Origin: Williamsia sterculiae
GTDB taxonomy: Bacteria; Actinomycetota; Actinomycetes; Mycobacteriales; Mycobacteriaceae
DNA: 64,000 nucleotides
Direction of reading: 5' to 3'
Assembly (NCBI RefSeq): GCF_900156495.1
Contig: NZ_FTNT01000003.1
Span: forward strand, 248,001-312,000
A model generated the notes under the pieces. It saw nothing but the letters and a program-made list of their open reading frames with translations, did no database searches and was not told where the DNA came from. Made by a program: the position numbers and the translations under genes. Positions 18,017 through 29,981 of this stretch are shown here, piece by piece (within the stretch, counting starts at the first letter, position 1; every line of letters begins with the position of its first letter).

Positions 18017-18987
18017 AAACAGTTCGCCTCGAATCCCACGCGGCCGCGGCCGACGCGTCGGTGCCGACGACTGTCGATCGCACCACGTCGACGACTGTTG
18101 CCCACCCGACATCGTCACCGCAGGTCAGCGATCCGCACACCACGGCTCATCCTCCCGTGGCCGAACACCACGACGGGCAGACCCGAGCAGCTGTGGTGAC
18201 CATGCTCGTCGAGGGTGGTCCCGCCACCGCCACCGATATCGGCCACCGCCTCGGACTGACCGCGGCGGGCGTCCGCCGACACCTCGACGCGCTCATCGCC
18301 GCGGGCGACGTCGAGTCCACGATCGGTGGATCCCGGTTCGAACAGCGTGGTCGCGGACGGCCCGCCAAGCGATTCCGGTTGACCCCCACCGGTCGGGGGC
18401 GCCTGCACCACACCTACGACGACCTGGCCGGGGCGGCGATGCGCAAGTTACGCGACGTGGCCGGCGACGATGCTGTGACCGATTTCGCACAGGACCGGAT
18501 CCGGGGAATGGTCGGCGGCGTCGATCCCGTTGCACCAGGCGGTGACGGAACCACCTCGCCCGAGCAGGTGGAGCGGACAGCCGAACAGATCGCCGAGGCG
18601 CTGACCGCCTCCGGGTTCGCGGCGTCCACCGAACGGGTGGGTACCGGCGTGCAGATCTGTCAGCACCACTGCCCGGTCGCGCACGTCGCGGCCGAGTTCC
18701 CGGAACTCTGCGAGGCCGAGACAACGATGTTCACCGAGTTGCTGGGGACGCACGTGCAACGGCTGGCGACCATCGCCAACGGCGACTGCGCCTGCACCAC
18801 GCACGTACCCCTGGTCCCGACAGCGGAGCCGGTGGCACGCCAGACCACGACACCCCAGACCGTGACACCCCAGACCACGACACACCAGACCGTGACACCG
18901 GAGTCCGGTACACACCGACAGACATCCACCACCACCGATGTGCAGCCCACGTCGGACCGAGGGAACCGAGTAGAGGAGACCCGATGA
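18013..18987 (+). CDS. sufR: SUF operon iron-sulfur repressor SufR
   Basis: 324 aa from GTG at 18013 inside the operator. It has a winged-helix DNA-binding domain ([41 protein letters not shown], then [13 protein letters not shown] as the wing). The [Fe-S] ligand region [22 protein letters not shown] has the three cysteines of Suf[12 protein letters not shown] follows. Apo-SufR derepresses suf when iron-sulfur demand rises. After the conserved core it carries a threonine-rich tail of about 50 residues encoded partly by a 15-bp tandem repeat, absent from the family core. It overlaps sufB by 4 nt. Confidence 0.93.
   Translation: MKTVRLESHAAAADASVPTTVDRTTSTTVAHPTSSPQVSDPHTTAHPPVAEHHDGQTRAAVVTMLVEGGPATATDIGHRLGLTAAGVRRHLDALIAAGDVESTIGGSRFEQRGRGRPAKRFRLTPTGRGRLHHTYDDLAGAAMRKLRDVAGDDAVTDFAQDRIRGMVGGVDPVAPGGDGTTSPEQVERTAEQIAEALTASGFAASTERVGTGVQICQHHCPVAHVAAEFPELCEAETTMFTELLGTHVQRLATIANGDCACTTHVPLVPTAEPVARQTTTPQTVTPQTTTHQTVTPESGTHRQTSTTTDVQPTSDRGNRVEETR
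18841..18900. repeat. 4 x 15 bp in-frame tandem repeat in the sufR tail
   Basis: Four perfect-length units at 18841, 18856, 18871 and 18886, alternating CAGACCACGACACCC and CAGACCGTGACACCC with single changes. They encode [15 protein letters not shown] and QTVTP. The alternation suggests an earlier 30-bp duplication. Confidence 0.92.
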
Positions 18988-20438
18988 CAGTCACCGACCC
19001 CGATCGCACCGCGGGCACCGTGACGGCACCGTTGACCCAGGAAGAGGCCCTGCAGTCGTTCGGCGCCTACGGGTACGGCTGGGCCGACTCGGACGTCGCG
19101 GGGGCCAGTGCGCAGCGTGGCCTGTCGGAGGCGGTCGTCGCCGACATCTCGCAGAAGAAGAGCGAGCCTGCCTGGATGTTGGAGGCCCGCCTGAAGGCTT
19201 TGAACATCTTCGACCGCAAGCCGATGCCGACGTGGGGCAGCAACCTCGACGGCATCGACTTCGACAACATCAAGTACTTCGTGCGGTCCAGCGAGAAGCA
19301 GGCCGCCACCTGGGACGACCTGCCCGCCGACATCAAGAGCACCTACGACAAGCTGGGCATCCCCGAGGCGGAGAAGCAGCGGCTGGTCTCGGGCGTGGCC
19401 GCCCAATACGAGTCCGAGGTGGTCTACCACTCCATCCGTGAGGACCTCGAGGCGCAGGGTGTGATCTTCCTCGACACCGACACCGCACTCAAGGAGCACC
19501 CGGAGCTGTTCGAGGAGTACTTCGGGTCGGTGATCCCGGCCGGCGACAACAAGTTCTCCGCGCTGAACACCGCGGTGTGGTCGGGAGGCTCGTTCATCTA
19601 CGTGCCCAAGGGTGTGCACGTCGACATCCCGCTACAGGCTTATTTCCGTATCAACACCGAGAACATGGGCCAGTTCGAGCGGACGCTGATCATCGTCGAC
19701 GAGGACGCCTACGTGCATTACGTCGAGGGGTGCACCGCGCCGATCTACAAGACCGACTCGCTGCACTCGGCGGTCGTCGAGATCATCGTCAAGAAGGGTG
19801 GTCGGTGCCGCTACACCACCATCCAGAACTGGTCGAACAACGTGTACAACCTGGTGACCAAGCGGGCGAAGGCCGAAGCGGGCGCAACCATGGAGTGGGT
19901 CGACGGCAACATCGGCTCCAAGGTGACGATGAAGTACCCGGCCGTCTGGATGACCGGCGAGTACGCGAAGGGCGAGGTGCTCTCGGTGGCGTTCGCGGGC
20001 GCCGGGCAGCACCAGGACACCGGATCCAAGATGGTCCACCTGGCCCCGCACACGTCCTCGAACATCGTCTCCAAGTCGGTCGCGCGGGGTGGCGGACGGG
20101 CCTCGTACCGCGGCCTGGTGCAGGTCAACAAGGGAGCCCACGGCAGCCGCTCGACGGTGAAGTGCGACGCGCTGCTGGTGGACCAGATCTCCCGTAGCGA
20201 CACCTACCCCTACGTCGACATCCGTGAGGACGACGTGACCATGGGCCACGAGGCCACGGTGTCCAAGGTCAGCGACGATCAGCTCTTCTACCTGATGAGC
20301 CGTGGCCTGACCGAGGACGAGGCGATGGCCATGGTGGTCCGCGGGTTCGTCGAGCCCATCGCCAAGGAGTTGCCGATGGAGTACGCACTCGAGCTCAACC
20401 GGCTCATCGAGCTGCAGATGGAAGGATCGGTGGGTTGA
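18984..20438 (+). CDS. sufB: Fe-S cluster assembly scaffold SufB
   Basis: 484 aa, usual length. It forms the SufBC2D scaffold on which Fe-S clusters are built. Recognised by the N-terminal YGYGWADSD and the core [45 protein letters not shown] beta-helix start, and by [35 protein letters not shown] near the C-terminus. There is no intein-like insert, unlike M. tuberculosis SufB (Rv1461), which carries one. It is coupled to sufR (ATGA) and sufD (TGATG). Confidence 0.97.
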   Translation: MTVTDPDRTAGTVTAPLTQEEALQSFGAYGYGWADSDVAGASAQRGLSEAVVADISQKKSEPAWMLEARLKALNIFDRKPMPTWGSNLDGIDFDNIKYFVRSSEKQAATWDDLPADIKSTYDKLGIPEAEKQRLVSGVAAQYESEVVYHSIREDLEAQGVIFLDTDTALKEHPELFEEYFGSVIPAGDNKFSALNTAVWSGGSFIYVPKGVHVDIPLQAYFRINTENMGQFERTLIIVDEDAYVHYVEGCTAPIYKTDSLHSAVVEIIVKKGGRCRYTTIQNWSNNVYNLVTKRAKAEAGATMEWVDGNIGSKVTMKYPAVWMTGEYAKGEVLSVAFAGAGQHQDTGSKMVHLAPHTSSNIVSKSVARGGGRASYRGLVQVNKGAHGSRSTVKCDALLVDQISRSDTYPYVDIREDDVTMGHEATVSKVSDDQLFYLMSRGLTEDEAMAMVVRGFVEPIAKELPMEYALELNRLIELQMEGSVG

Positions 20439-21673
20439 TGGCAGCGGAGTCCACGCCCGCAGGGGTGGTCGGAGCGGTCCGCGGCGAGAACGTCGACAAG
20501 ACCCCGACCGTCATCGTCACCAACAAGGGCGAGCAGTTCACCTCGTACGACGTCGACGCGTTCGAGGTGCCGAGTCCGCGCGAGGAGGCCTGGCGGTTCA
20601 CCCCGTTCCGTCGGTTGCGCGGTCTGCACGACGGAACCGCCGAACGTACCGCGGAGGCGGGTGTGACGGTGTCCGACGCCGGTGACGGCGTGACCGTCGA
20701 GACCGTCGGTCGCGACGACTCCCGCCTCGGCGACGGCGGCGTCCCGTTCGACCGGATCGCCGCCCAGGCGTGGTCGTCGTTCACCGCGGCCACCGTCGTC
20801 ACCATCGGCGCCGAGGTCGAGCAGCGCGAGCCCATCTCGGTGGTGGTGACCGGACCGGGCGAGGACCAGGTCGCCTACGGTCATCTGCAGATCCGATTGG
20901 AGCGGTTCGCCCGCGCCGTGATCGTGCTGGACCAGCAGGGCAGCGGCACCTATGCCGAGAACGTCGAGTTCGTCGTCGGCGACGGCGCGCACCTGACCGT
21001 GGTCAACGTGCACGACTGGGCCGACGACGCCGTCCACGTCGCCGCACACCACGTGCGTGTCGGGCGCGATGCGGTCATCCGGCACTTCGCGGTCAGCCTC
21101 GGCGGTGACCTCGTCCGGCTCTCACCGGTGGTGCACTACGACGGACCCGGTGGTGACGCGGAACTGCTCGGTCTGTACTTCGCCGACGCCGGACAGCACC
21201 TCGAACAGCGACTGTTGGTCGACCACGCGCAGCCGCACTGCCGGTCCAACGTGGTGTACAAGGGTGCGTTGCAGGGCGATGTGGGGCCGGCGCAGAAGGA
21301 TGCCTCCGGTCGTCGCCGTGAAGCGCACACCGTCTGGATCGGCGACGTGCTCATCCGTCCCGAGGCCGAGGGCACAGACACCTTCGAGCTCAACCGCAAC
21401 CTGGTGCTCACCGACAACGCCCGGGCCGACTCGGTGCCCAACCTGGAGATCGAGACCGGGGAGATCGTCGGTGCCGGACACGCCAGCGCCACCGGCCGGT
21501 TCGACGACGAGCAGTTGTTCTACCTGCAGGCGCGCGGCATCCCCGAGGAGCAGGCCCGCCGACTGGTGGTCCGTGGATTCTTCGGCGAGATCATCGCGCG
21601 CATCGCGGTGCCCGAACTACGCGAGCGGTTGAACGCGGCCATCGAGGCCGAACTCGAGACCGCAGGCGCCTGA
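20438..21673 (+). CDS. sufD: Fe-S cluster assembly protein SufD
   Basis: 411 aa from the ATG at 20438, which shares bases with the sufB stop. It is a SufB paralogue and partner in SufBC2D. The N-terminal helical part has PSPREEAWRFTPFRRLRGL; the beta-helix and C-terminus carry GHASATGRFDDEQLFYLQARGIPEEQARRLVVRGFFGEII with the conserved histidine. The order B-D-C matches the mycobacterial suf operon. Confidence 0.96.
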   Translation: MAAESTPAGVVGAVRGENVDKTPTVIVTNKGEQFTSYDVDAFEVPSPREEAWRFTPFRRLRGLHDGTAERTAEAGVTVSDAGDGVTVETVGRDDSRLGDGGVPFDRIAAQAWSSFTAATVVTIGAEVEQREPISVVVTGPGEDQVAYGHLQIRLERFARAVIVLDQQGSGTYAENVEFVVGDGAHLTVVNVHDWADDAVHVAAHHVRVGRDAVIRHFAVSLGGDLVRLSPVVHYDGPGGDAELLGLYFADAGQHLEQRLLVDHAQPHCRSNVVYKGALQGDVGPAQKDASGRRREAHTVWIGDVLIRPEAEGTDTFELNRNLVLTDNARADSVPNLEIETGEIVGAGHASATGRFDDEQLFYLQARGIPEEQARRLVVRGFFGEIIARIAVPELRERLNAAIEAELETAGA

Positions 21674-21750
21674 CGCCGACCGATCCCTCACACCCGAGCC
21701 CAATTCTTCTCGAGCCCCAATCTCGTATAGAGCAAGGAACTTTTTCTACC

Positions 21751-24324
<2,574 letters not shown>

Positions 24325-24342
24325 CCGCCTCGAATTTCTCGT

Positions 24343-24390
24343 CCACATCAGGGGAAGCCCACATCAGGAGAAGCCCAAGTCAGGAGAAGC
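24343..24390 (+). repeat. 3 x 16 bp tandem repeat carrying three ribosome-binding sequences
   Basis: Units CCACATCAGGGGAAGC (24343-24358), CCACATCAGGAGAAGC (24359-24374) and CCAAGTCAGGAGAAGC (24375-24390). Each holds an AGGGGAAG or AGGAGAAG Shine-Dalgarno core. Only the third is well placed, about 5 nt before the sufT ATG at 24392. Confidence 0.92.
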
Positions 24391-24391
24391 A

Positions 24392-24757
24392 ATGACAGAC
24401 ACCGAGACTCCCGCTCCCGAGACGCCTGCACCCCAGACGGCGCTGCCTGAGATCACCGACATCGAGGAGGCGATGTACGACGTCGTCGATCCCGAACTCG
24501 GCATCAACGTCGTCGATCTGGGCCTGGTGTACGGCATCGAGGTCAGTGACGAGGCGGTGGCCAAGATCGACATGACGCTGACCTCGCCTGCCTGCCCGTT
24601 GACCGACGTGCTGGAGGACCAGACGCGTACCGCGTTGGTCAATTCCGGACTGTGCACCGACATGGAGATCAACTGGGTGTGGATGCCGCCGTGGGGACCG
24701 GACAAGATCACCGACGACGGCCGTGACCAGCTGCGGGCGCTCGGGTTCACCGTCTGA
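24392..24757 (+). CDS. sufT: SufT-like metal-sulfur cluster biosynthesis protein (DUF59/MIP18)
   Basis: 121 aa. The DUF59 core is ITDIEEAMYDVVDPELGINVVDLGLVYGIEV, with the conserved cysteine in LTSPACPLTDVLEDQ. DUF59 proteins help mature Fe-S proteins. An acidic/proline N-terminal tail (TPAPETPAPQTALP) precedes the domain. It is the last gene of the suf operon, as Rv1466 is. Confidence 0.93.
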   Translation: MTDTETPAPETPAPQTALPEITDIEEAMYDVVDPELGINVVDLGLVYGIEVSDEAVAKIDMTLTSPACPLTDVLEDQTRTALVNSGLCTDMEINWVWMPPWGPDKITDDGRDQLRALGFTV

Positions 24758-24776
24758 GCCGTACCTCGGGCGAATC

Positions 24777-25247
24777 GTGGTCGACGAACCCAGCGGTGAC
24801 CGATCAGCCGAGAACCCCGGTGGGCGGCGGCGCGCACCGCGTCGACACTGGAGCCGCCCGCGCCACGAGTCACGCGTCGACCGACTGATCCGCGAGGCCA
24901 CCGAGCGCGGTGAGTTCGACAACCTGCCGGGTTCCGGGAAACCGTTGAACCTGAACGGGCTCGACGACCCCGACTGGTGGGCGAAACAGAAGATCGCCGA
25001 CGAGAACCTCGACTCCTCGGCGCTGATGCCGCCCGTCGTGCAACTCCGTCGCGAACGGGACGGGTTCCCGGGGTCGCTGCTGGACGTGGCCGACGAGAGT
25101 GCGGTACGCGCGGTGTTGCAGGACTTCAATCGTCGGGTGAAGCTGGATCGACTCGCGCCTCGCCTCGGTCCGAGTGCGTCGTTGGTGGCGCAGACGGTGG
25201 ACGTCGACGATCTGGTCCGACGCTGGCGGGAGCTGCGACGCCGCTGA
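24777..25247 (+). CDS. DUF1992 (DnaJ-homologue subfamily C member 28-like) protein
   Basis: 156 aa from GTG at 24777. The DUF1992 core is SRVDRLIREATERGEFDNLPGSGKPLNLNGLDDPDWWAKQKI, followed by a charged helical segment. Function is unknown. It starts 19 nt after sufT, so it may be the tail of the suf transcript. The last 122 bp are antisense to the permease gene at 25126-26190. Confidence 0.85.
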   Translation: MVDEPSGDRSAENPGGRRRAPRRHWSRPRHESRVDRLIREATERGEFDNLPGSGKPLNLNGLDDPDWWAKQKIADENLDSSALMPPVVQLRRERDGFPGSLLDVADESAVRAVLQDFNRRVKLDRLAPRLGPSASLVAQTVDVDDLVRRWRELRRR

Positions 25248-26190
25248 TCGGACCGGGTGTGTCGACCTGATCGTCTGCTCTCGCCGTCCGGGCACGGATC
25301 CGCGCCCGAATCCCCAGCCAGGTGATCGCCACGAGTATGGCCACATACGGGGCGGCGTCGGAGAACTGCATGGGCAGCCCGACCGTCTGCAGCCGGAACC
25401 CGAGCGCCTGTGCGTACGCATAGAGGATCAACAGGGCCACGACAGCCATGACGCGGCCTCCGGCCAGCAACATGATGAGCACCAGCACCCAGCCCCGCCC
25501 CGCGGACATGTCCTCGGTGAAGAGGGCCACGGAGCCGAGCGACAGCTCCGCGCCTGCCAACCCGCCCAGGACGCCCGAGACCAGCAGGGCAGCGAACCGA
25601 TACCTCGACGGTGTCACCCCCAGCGAGCTCGCCGCCTCCGGATGTACACCGACCCCACGAAGCCGTAGTCCGCTCACGCTGTGGCGCAGATATCCGTACA
25701 CGGCGACGACGGCCAGGATCGCCAGCACTCCCAGCGGGCTCACGGCGGCGATCGCGGGACCGAGGTACGGGACGGTGTCGGTCGCAGAGGTGAACCAGTG
25801 GGGCAGTCGCGCGAGGTCGGGGCGTTGATATGTACCGCGCACATGGAACATCGCCTGGAGCAGGAATGTGGTCAGGCCGGACACCAGCAGGTTCGCCGCG
25901 GTGCCGAGGATGAGGGGATCACCATGGCGGGATACCGCACCGACCGCGAGGACGTACGCGACCGCCGTGGACGCGCCGACGGCGATGAGCACGGCGAGGA
26001 CGACGTTTCCGGTGAGCGCGCTACCGGCGACCGCCGCGAAGCAACCGGTCAGCATCAGTCCCTCGAGCGCGACATTGAACACCCCCGCCTGGTGACAGAT
26101 CAGCGCCCCGACCCCCAGCAGGATCAGCGGAACGAGTGCACGGACACAACCCGCCAGGATCTCCGGTGACATCACCACATCCGGGTTCAC
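25126..26190 (-). CDS. nucleoside-type ABC transporter permease (second subunit)
   Basis: 354 aa from GTG at 26190, overlapping the upstream permease stop (GTGA). Homologous in pattern to NupQ/YufQ-type permeases of BMP-family importers: ALVPLILLGVGALICHQAGVFNVALEGLMLTGCFAAVAGSALTG at the N-terminus, and hydrophobic helices throughout. After the last helix there is a charged, proline-rich tail of about 55 residues that runs into the 3' end of the DUF1992 gene. The tail is not typical of the family and may come from loss of an earlier stop. Confidence 0.88.
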   Translation of the reverse strand: MNPDVVMSPEILAGCVRALVPLILLGVGALICHQAGVFNVALEGLMLTGCFAAVAGSALTGNVVLAVLIAVGASTAVAYVLAVGAVSRHGDPLILGTAANLLVSGLTTFLLQAMFHVRGTYQRPDLARLPHWFTSATDTVPYLGPAIAAVSPLGVLAILAVVAVYGYLRHSVSGLRLRGVGVHPEAASSLGVTPSRYRFAALLVSGVLGGLAGAELSLGSVALFTEDMSAGRGWVLVLIMLLAGGRVMAVVALLILYAYAQALGFRLQTVGLPMQFSDAAPYVAILVAITWLGIRARIRARTARADDQVDTPGPISGVAAPASVGPDRRRPPSAPPTTHSDRGEARVDPASPDD

Positions 26191-27356
26191 CGTCGCACCC
26201 CCCACCGTCGTGCGAGCACCCGAGGCGTCAGCTTGATCGACACCAGGAAGACCACCAGCGCCTGCACGATGGTCGAGACATAGGACGACAACCCGTAGTC
26301 CCGCTCGATCTCCTCGCCACCGACGCCGAGCGCGGTGAACAGGAACCCGACAACCACCACCGCAACGGCCCTGTTGCGCGCGAGGAGAACCACCAGCAGC
26401 GCGGTGATCGGGTACCCGGTGCCATCGAGCGCCCCGTCGATCAGTCGGAAATGGGTGCCGAGCACCACGACGATACCCATCAGCCCGGTGATCGCTCCGC
26501 CGATGGCCATGTTGACGAGAATGGCCCTGTCGGAACGGATGCCGCTGCTCCGCGCCATGTCCGGACTCAACCCGATGAGTCGTGTCTCGAATCCGATGGG
26601 CAACCGCGCGTTGATGAACACCACGAGAGCCCAGATCACCGCGACGATGAGCACCGACCAGTTGAGACCGCCGACGATCAGCGTGGCGGTGCTGTACTGG
26701 CCGAACACGGAGTCGAACAGGTGGGCCACGGATCCCCCAGGCGGGCCGATCACGCCGATGCGACGCTCGGTGGGTATGAGGCGGGAGGCGTCCATCGACG
26801 AGGTGGGGTCCTTCATCGTCACCTTGATCAGGTATGAGCTGGTCGAGATGATCGGGTAGTTCAGCAGCAGCGACGTGGCGAACACCGGTGCGCCGAGTGC
26901 GGTGAACAACGCCGCGCAGATGGTCGACAACGCCGCGCCGACGACCATCGCGGCGAGCAACGAGGCGCCGATGACCAGCCAGCCGGGGCCCGGCATGGTG
27001 AGTGCGACCGCCGTTCCGCCGACCCCGCCGCCGACGAACTGACCCGCCGCGCCGAGATTGAACTGACCCGCACGGAAGGAAAAGGAAAGCGCGAGGCCAA
27101 GACCGACCACGGGCACGGTCTGCTGGAGTGTCGTGACCAACCCGATTCCGGCCAGCGAACCCGCGAACAGGCTGTGGTACAGGGCGAACGGATTGCGGCC
27201 GGCGGTACTGAACAGGGCGGTCATCACGGCGGCGGTGAGCACCACGGCGAGCGCTGTGTCGAGGGTCCGCACCGGATCGACGCTCCTGACCCGGCGCGTG
27301 GCGAGCTCGCCTGCCACCCGGCCCAGTCGACGCGTCATCGTGGTCGTCGTACTCAT
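26187..27356 (-). CDS. nucleoside-type ABC transporter permease (first subunit)
   Basis: 389 aa, NupP/YufP-like, with about nine to ten helices. The motif SFSFRAGQFNLGAAGQFVGGGVGGTAVAL matches the family's FNIGAEGQ loop. It would form the membrane channel with the 354-aa permease. ATGA overlap with the ATPase gene. In characterised systems of this architecture the substrates are nucleosides or purines. Confidence 0.9.
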   Translation of the reverse strand: MSTTTTMTRRLGRVAGELATRRVRSVDPVRTLDTALAVVLTAAVMTALFSTAGRNPFALYHSLFAGSLAGIGLVTTLQQTVPVVGLGLALSFSFRAGQFNLGAAGQFVGGGVGGTAVALTMPGPGWLVIGASLLAAMVVGAALSTICAALFTALGAPVFATSLLLNYPIISTSSYLIKVTMKDPTSSMDASRLIPTERRIGVIGPPGGSVAHLFDSVFGQYSTATLIVGGLNWSVLIVAVIWALVVFINARLPIGFETRLIGLSPDMARSSGIRSDRAILVNMAIGGAITGLMGIVVVLGTHFRLIDGALDGTGYPITALLVVLLARNRAVAVVVVGFLFTALGVGGEEIERDYGLSSYVSTIVQALVVFLVSIKLTPRVLARRWGVRR

Positions 27357-28882
27357 CGACAGGTCTCGTCGACCGTCGCTGCGGTTCCCGACATCAACGC
27401 GCCGATCCGCTCGGGAGTGGCCTCCACGGCGGACAGTTCACCGGCGATCCGTCCGGCGAACATCACGAGTATCCGATCGCTGAGGCTGAGGAGCTCGCTG
27501 ATCTCACTGGAGACCAGTAATATCCCGCCGCCGTTGCGTCGATAGCGGTCGAGTCGCTCGTAGATGAACTCGATGGCGCCGAGATCGACTCCACGCGTCG
27601 GTTGTTCGGCGAGTAGGAACGGTACGGCGTGTGTCAGTTCCCGGGCGATGACCACCTTCTGGGTGTTGCCGCCGGACAGAGTACGCACGGCGACGCCGGG
27701 ACCACCCACCTTGATGCCGAAATGGCCGATGAGATCGGTGGCGTGGGCGCGAATCGCGCGTGGGCGGAGTATCCCGCGCACCGCGAGAGGCGCGCTGCGG
27801 TGAAATCCGGTGGCGAGATTCGTGGCCACGTCGGCATCCCGCGCGACCCCGTCGCGATTGCGGTCCTCAGGGATGTGGGCGAGCCCGACCCTTCGTCGGT
27901 GATGATTGTACGTTCGGGTGACGTCGACGCCGTCGAGGATCACGCGTCCGGCGCGCAGCTGCCGATGCCCGGCCACGACGGCCGCGAGTGTCTCCTGGCC
28001 GTTGCCCGCCACCCCTGCGACACCGACGATCTCACCGGCACGCACCTCGACCGACACGTCGTCGAGCGCACCGCGATCGTCACTGGCACCGCAACGTGCG
28101 TTCCCGACCGTGAGCACCGCGGCACCCGGTGCGGTGGATGCACGTCGTGGTCGTAGGTCGAGCTCACGCCCGGTCATGTGCCGCGCGAGTTCTCGTGTCG
28201 TCGTCTCCGACACCGGTGACCGGAAAACCGTACGACCGTCGCGCAGCACCACCACCTGATCGGCGACGGCGACCACCTCGTCGAGCTTGTGGGTGATGAG
28301 GATGACGGAGCGTCCCTCGGCGGCGAGTTGACGCAGCACGACGAACAGTGCTCGTGCCTCCTGCGGCGTCAGCACGCCGGTCGGTTCGTCGAGGATCAGC
28401 GTCTGTGCTCCGCGGTAGAGGGCTTTGACTATCTCGATGCGCTGCAGCAGCCCCACGGGTAGGTCGTCGACCGGGGCCGTCGCGGGGACCTGTAGCCCGT
28501 ACCGCGTCGCTATCTCCTCGACCTGCCGCGCCGAGTCTCGACGACGAAGAACCCCGAAGCGATGGCGAGGTTCGGACCCGTACACCACGTTCTCGGCCAC
28601 CGACATCCCGGGGAACAACTGGAAGTGCTGGAAGACCATCCCCAACCCACTGCCGATCGCGTCGGCGGTGGACTCGAATACCACGGGTTCACCGTCCAGC
28701 GTGATGTGACCGGAATCGGGGCCGTGGATCCCGTACAGGATCGACATCAGCGTCGACTTACCCGCTCCGTTCTCACCGACCAGCGCGAGGATCTCGCCCT
28801 CACGCACCGTGATCGACACGGCGTCGTTGGCGAGAACCGCGCCGAATCGTTTGGTGATCTCGTGCATAGCGACGGTGGGCAT
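27353..28882 (-). CDS. nucleoside-type ABC transporter ATP-binding protein (two ABC domains)
   Basis: 509 aa with tandem nucleotide-binding domains as in NupO/YufO and RbsA. NBD1: Walker [19 protein letters not shown], Walker [21 protein letters not shown]2: degenerate Walker [18 protein letters not shown], signature [16 protein letters not shown]. It lies 14 nt downstream of the binding-protein gene. Gene order lipoprotein-ATPase-permease-permease is that of BMP-family uptake systems. Confidence 0.92.
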   Translation of the reverse strand: MPTVAMHEITKRFGAVLANDAVSITVREGEILALVGENGAGKSTLMSILYGIHGPDSGHITLDGEPVVFESTADAIGSGLGMVFQHFQLFPGMSVAENVVYGSEPRHRFGVLRRRDSARQVEEIATRYGLQVPATAPVDDLPVGLLQRIEIVKALYRGAQTLILDEPTGVLTPQEARALFVVLRQLAAEGRSVILITHKLDEVVAVADQVVVLRDGRTVFRSPVSETTTRELARHMTGRELDLRPRRASTAPGAAVLTVGNARCGASDDRGALDDVSVEVRAGEIVGVAGVAGNGQETLAAVVAGHRQLRAGRVILDGVDVTRTYNHHRRRVGLAHIPEDRNRDGVARDADVATNLATGFHRSAPLAVRGILRPRAIRAHATDLIGHFGIKVGGPGVAVRTLSGGNTQKVVIARELTHAVPFLLAEQPTRGVDLGAIEFIYERLDRYRRNGGGILLVSSEISELLSLSDRILVMFAGRIAGELSAVEATPERIGALMSGTAATVDETCR

Positions 28883-28896
28883 CGGAAGCCGTCGCC

Positions 28897-29937
28897 TCAG
28901 CTGCTGGCGTGCGGAATGGTGATCTGCCCGTCGACGATCTGGTCACGGGCCTGTTTGACGCGAGCCAGGATGTCGGGGTGCCGGCTGATGACGCACCCGC
29001 TGGACGAGGCGTCCTCGGTGAGGCCCGTGACGGTGGAGCCGTCCTGTGCCAGCCCGAACTCGGTGTCGGTACCACCGGGTCGGTTCTGGGTGATCTGCGT
29101 CAGCAGGTCCAGTTCCACCTTGTCGATCCGCTTGATGGCGTTGTCGACGATCGTCCCCGGTGCCTGCGGGCACTGGTTCACGTCGACTCCGTAGGCCAGC
29201 ACGCCGCGGCTCTGCTTGGCGGCCTCGAACACTCCGCCGTTGCCGCCACCGGTCACTCCGTACACCTGGTCCGCGCCCGACTGGATGAGCGTCAGTGCCA
29301 ACTCCTTCGAGCGGGCCGGGTCGCCGACGGCGTTGTCACCGCCGACGAACAGTTGGGAATCCCGCAGACGCGGGTTGACGCTCCGGGCACCCAACGCGAA
29401 TGCGTCCGACCAACGGTGGAAGAAGGGCGAGTCCTTGGCGGCCACCGTACCGATCTTGGTCGAATGCGTCAGCAGGCCGGCCTCGACACCGAGAAGGTAC
29501 GAGGACTCGTACTCCTTGAACTGACCGCACCGCAGGTTCGTGGGTACCTCCTGCGGGCACGAGTCGATCAACACGAACTGCTGACCGGGATACTGTTTGG
29601 CGAACTCCACCGCCAGGTCGTCGAATTCATATGTGATCAGGACGATGGCAGCGGGCTTACGGGCGACGGCCGCCTGCAGATTCGACCGCCGCGACTGCTC
29701 GTCGGTGCTCTCGTAGGTGTGTGCGGTGTGGCCGAGCGCCTTGGCCGCGGCTTCGGTACCGGTCTTGCCGAGCTGGAGGAATTGGTTCTGCCCGATGGGC
29801 GCATCGGTGATGTACACGAACTCGTGGTGCCCGTCGGCGGTGTCTCCACCGGCACATGCCGCCGTCCCCATCAGCAGGAGAGCAGTCAGCAGCGTCCATA
29901 AGGACCGGGCCGTTGAGGGGAGCGAGACTTTGCGCAT
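28897..29937 (-). CDS. BMP family substrate-binding lipoprotein
   Basis: 346 aa. Signal peptide with lipobox LMGTAAC, lipid-modified cysteine at residue 28. The Bmp/Med domain follows (FVYITDAPIGQNQFLQLGKTG, GVEAGLLTHSTKIGTVAAKDSPFFHRWSDAFALGAR, VYGVTGGGNGGVFEAA). BMP proteins bind purine nucleosides in several bacteria and autoinducer-like ligands in others. It is the extracytoplasmic receptor of the transporter encoded downstream. Confidence 0.9.
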   Translation of the reverse strand: MRKVSLPSTARSLWTLLTALLLMGTAACAGGDTADGHHEFVYITDAPIGQNQFLQLGKTGTEAAAKALGHTAHTYESTDEQSRRSNLQAAVARKPAAIVLITYEFDDLAVEFAKQYPGQQFVLIDSCPQEVPTNLRCGQFKEYESSYLLGVEAGLLTHSTKIGTVAAKDSPFFHRWSDAFALGARSVNPRLRDSQLFVGGDNAVGDPARSKELALTLIQSGADQVYGVTGGGNGGVFEAAKQSRGVLAYGVDVNQCPQAPGTIVDNAIKRIDKVELDLLTQITQNRPGGTDTEFGLAQDGSTVTGLTEDASSSGCVISRHPDILARVKQARDQIVDGQITIPHASS

Positions 29938-29981
29938 GGGTGTCCTGTCGGCGAGGCGGAGTGAGGTGAGGGCAGGTGGTG

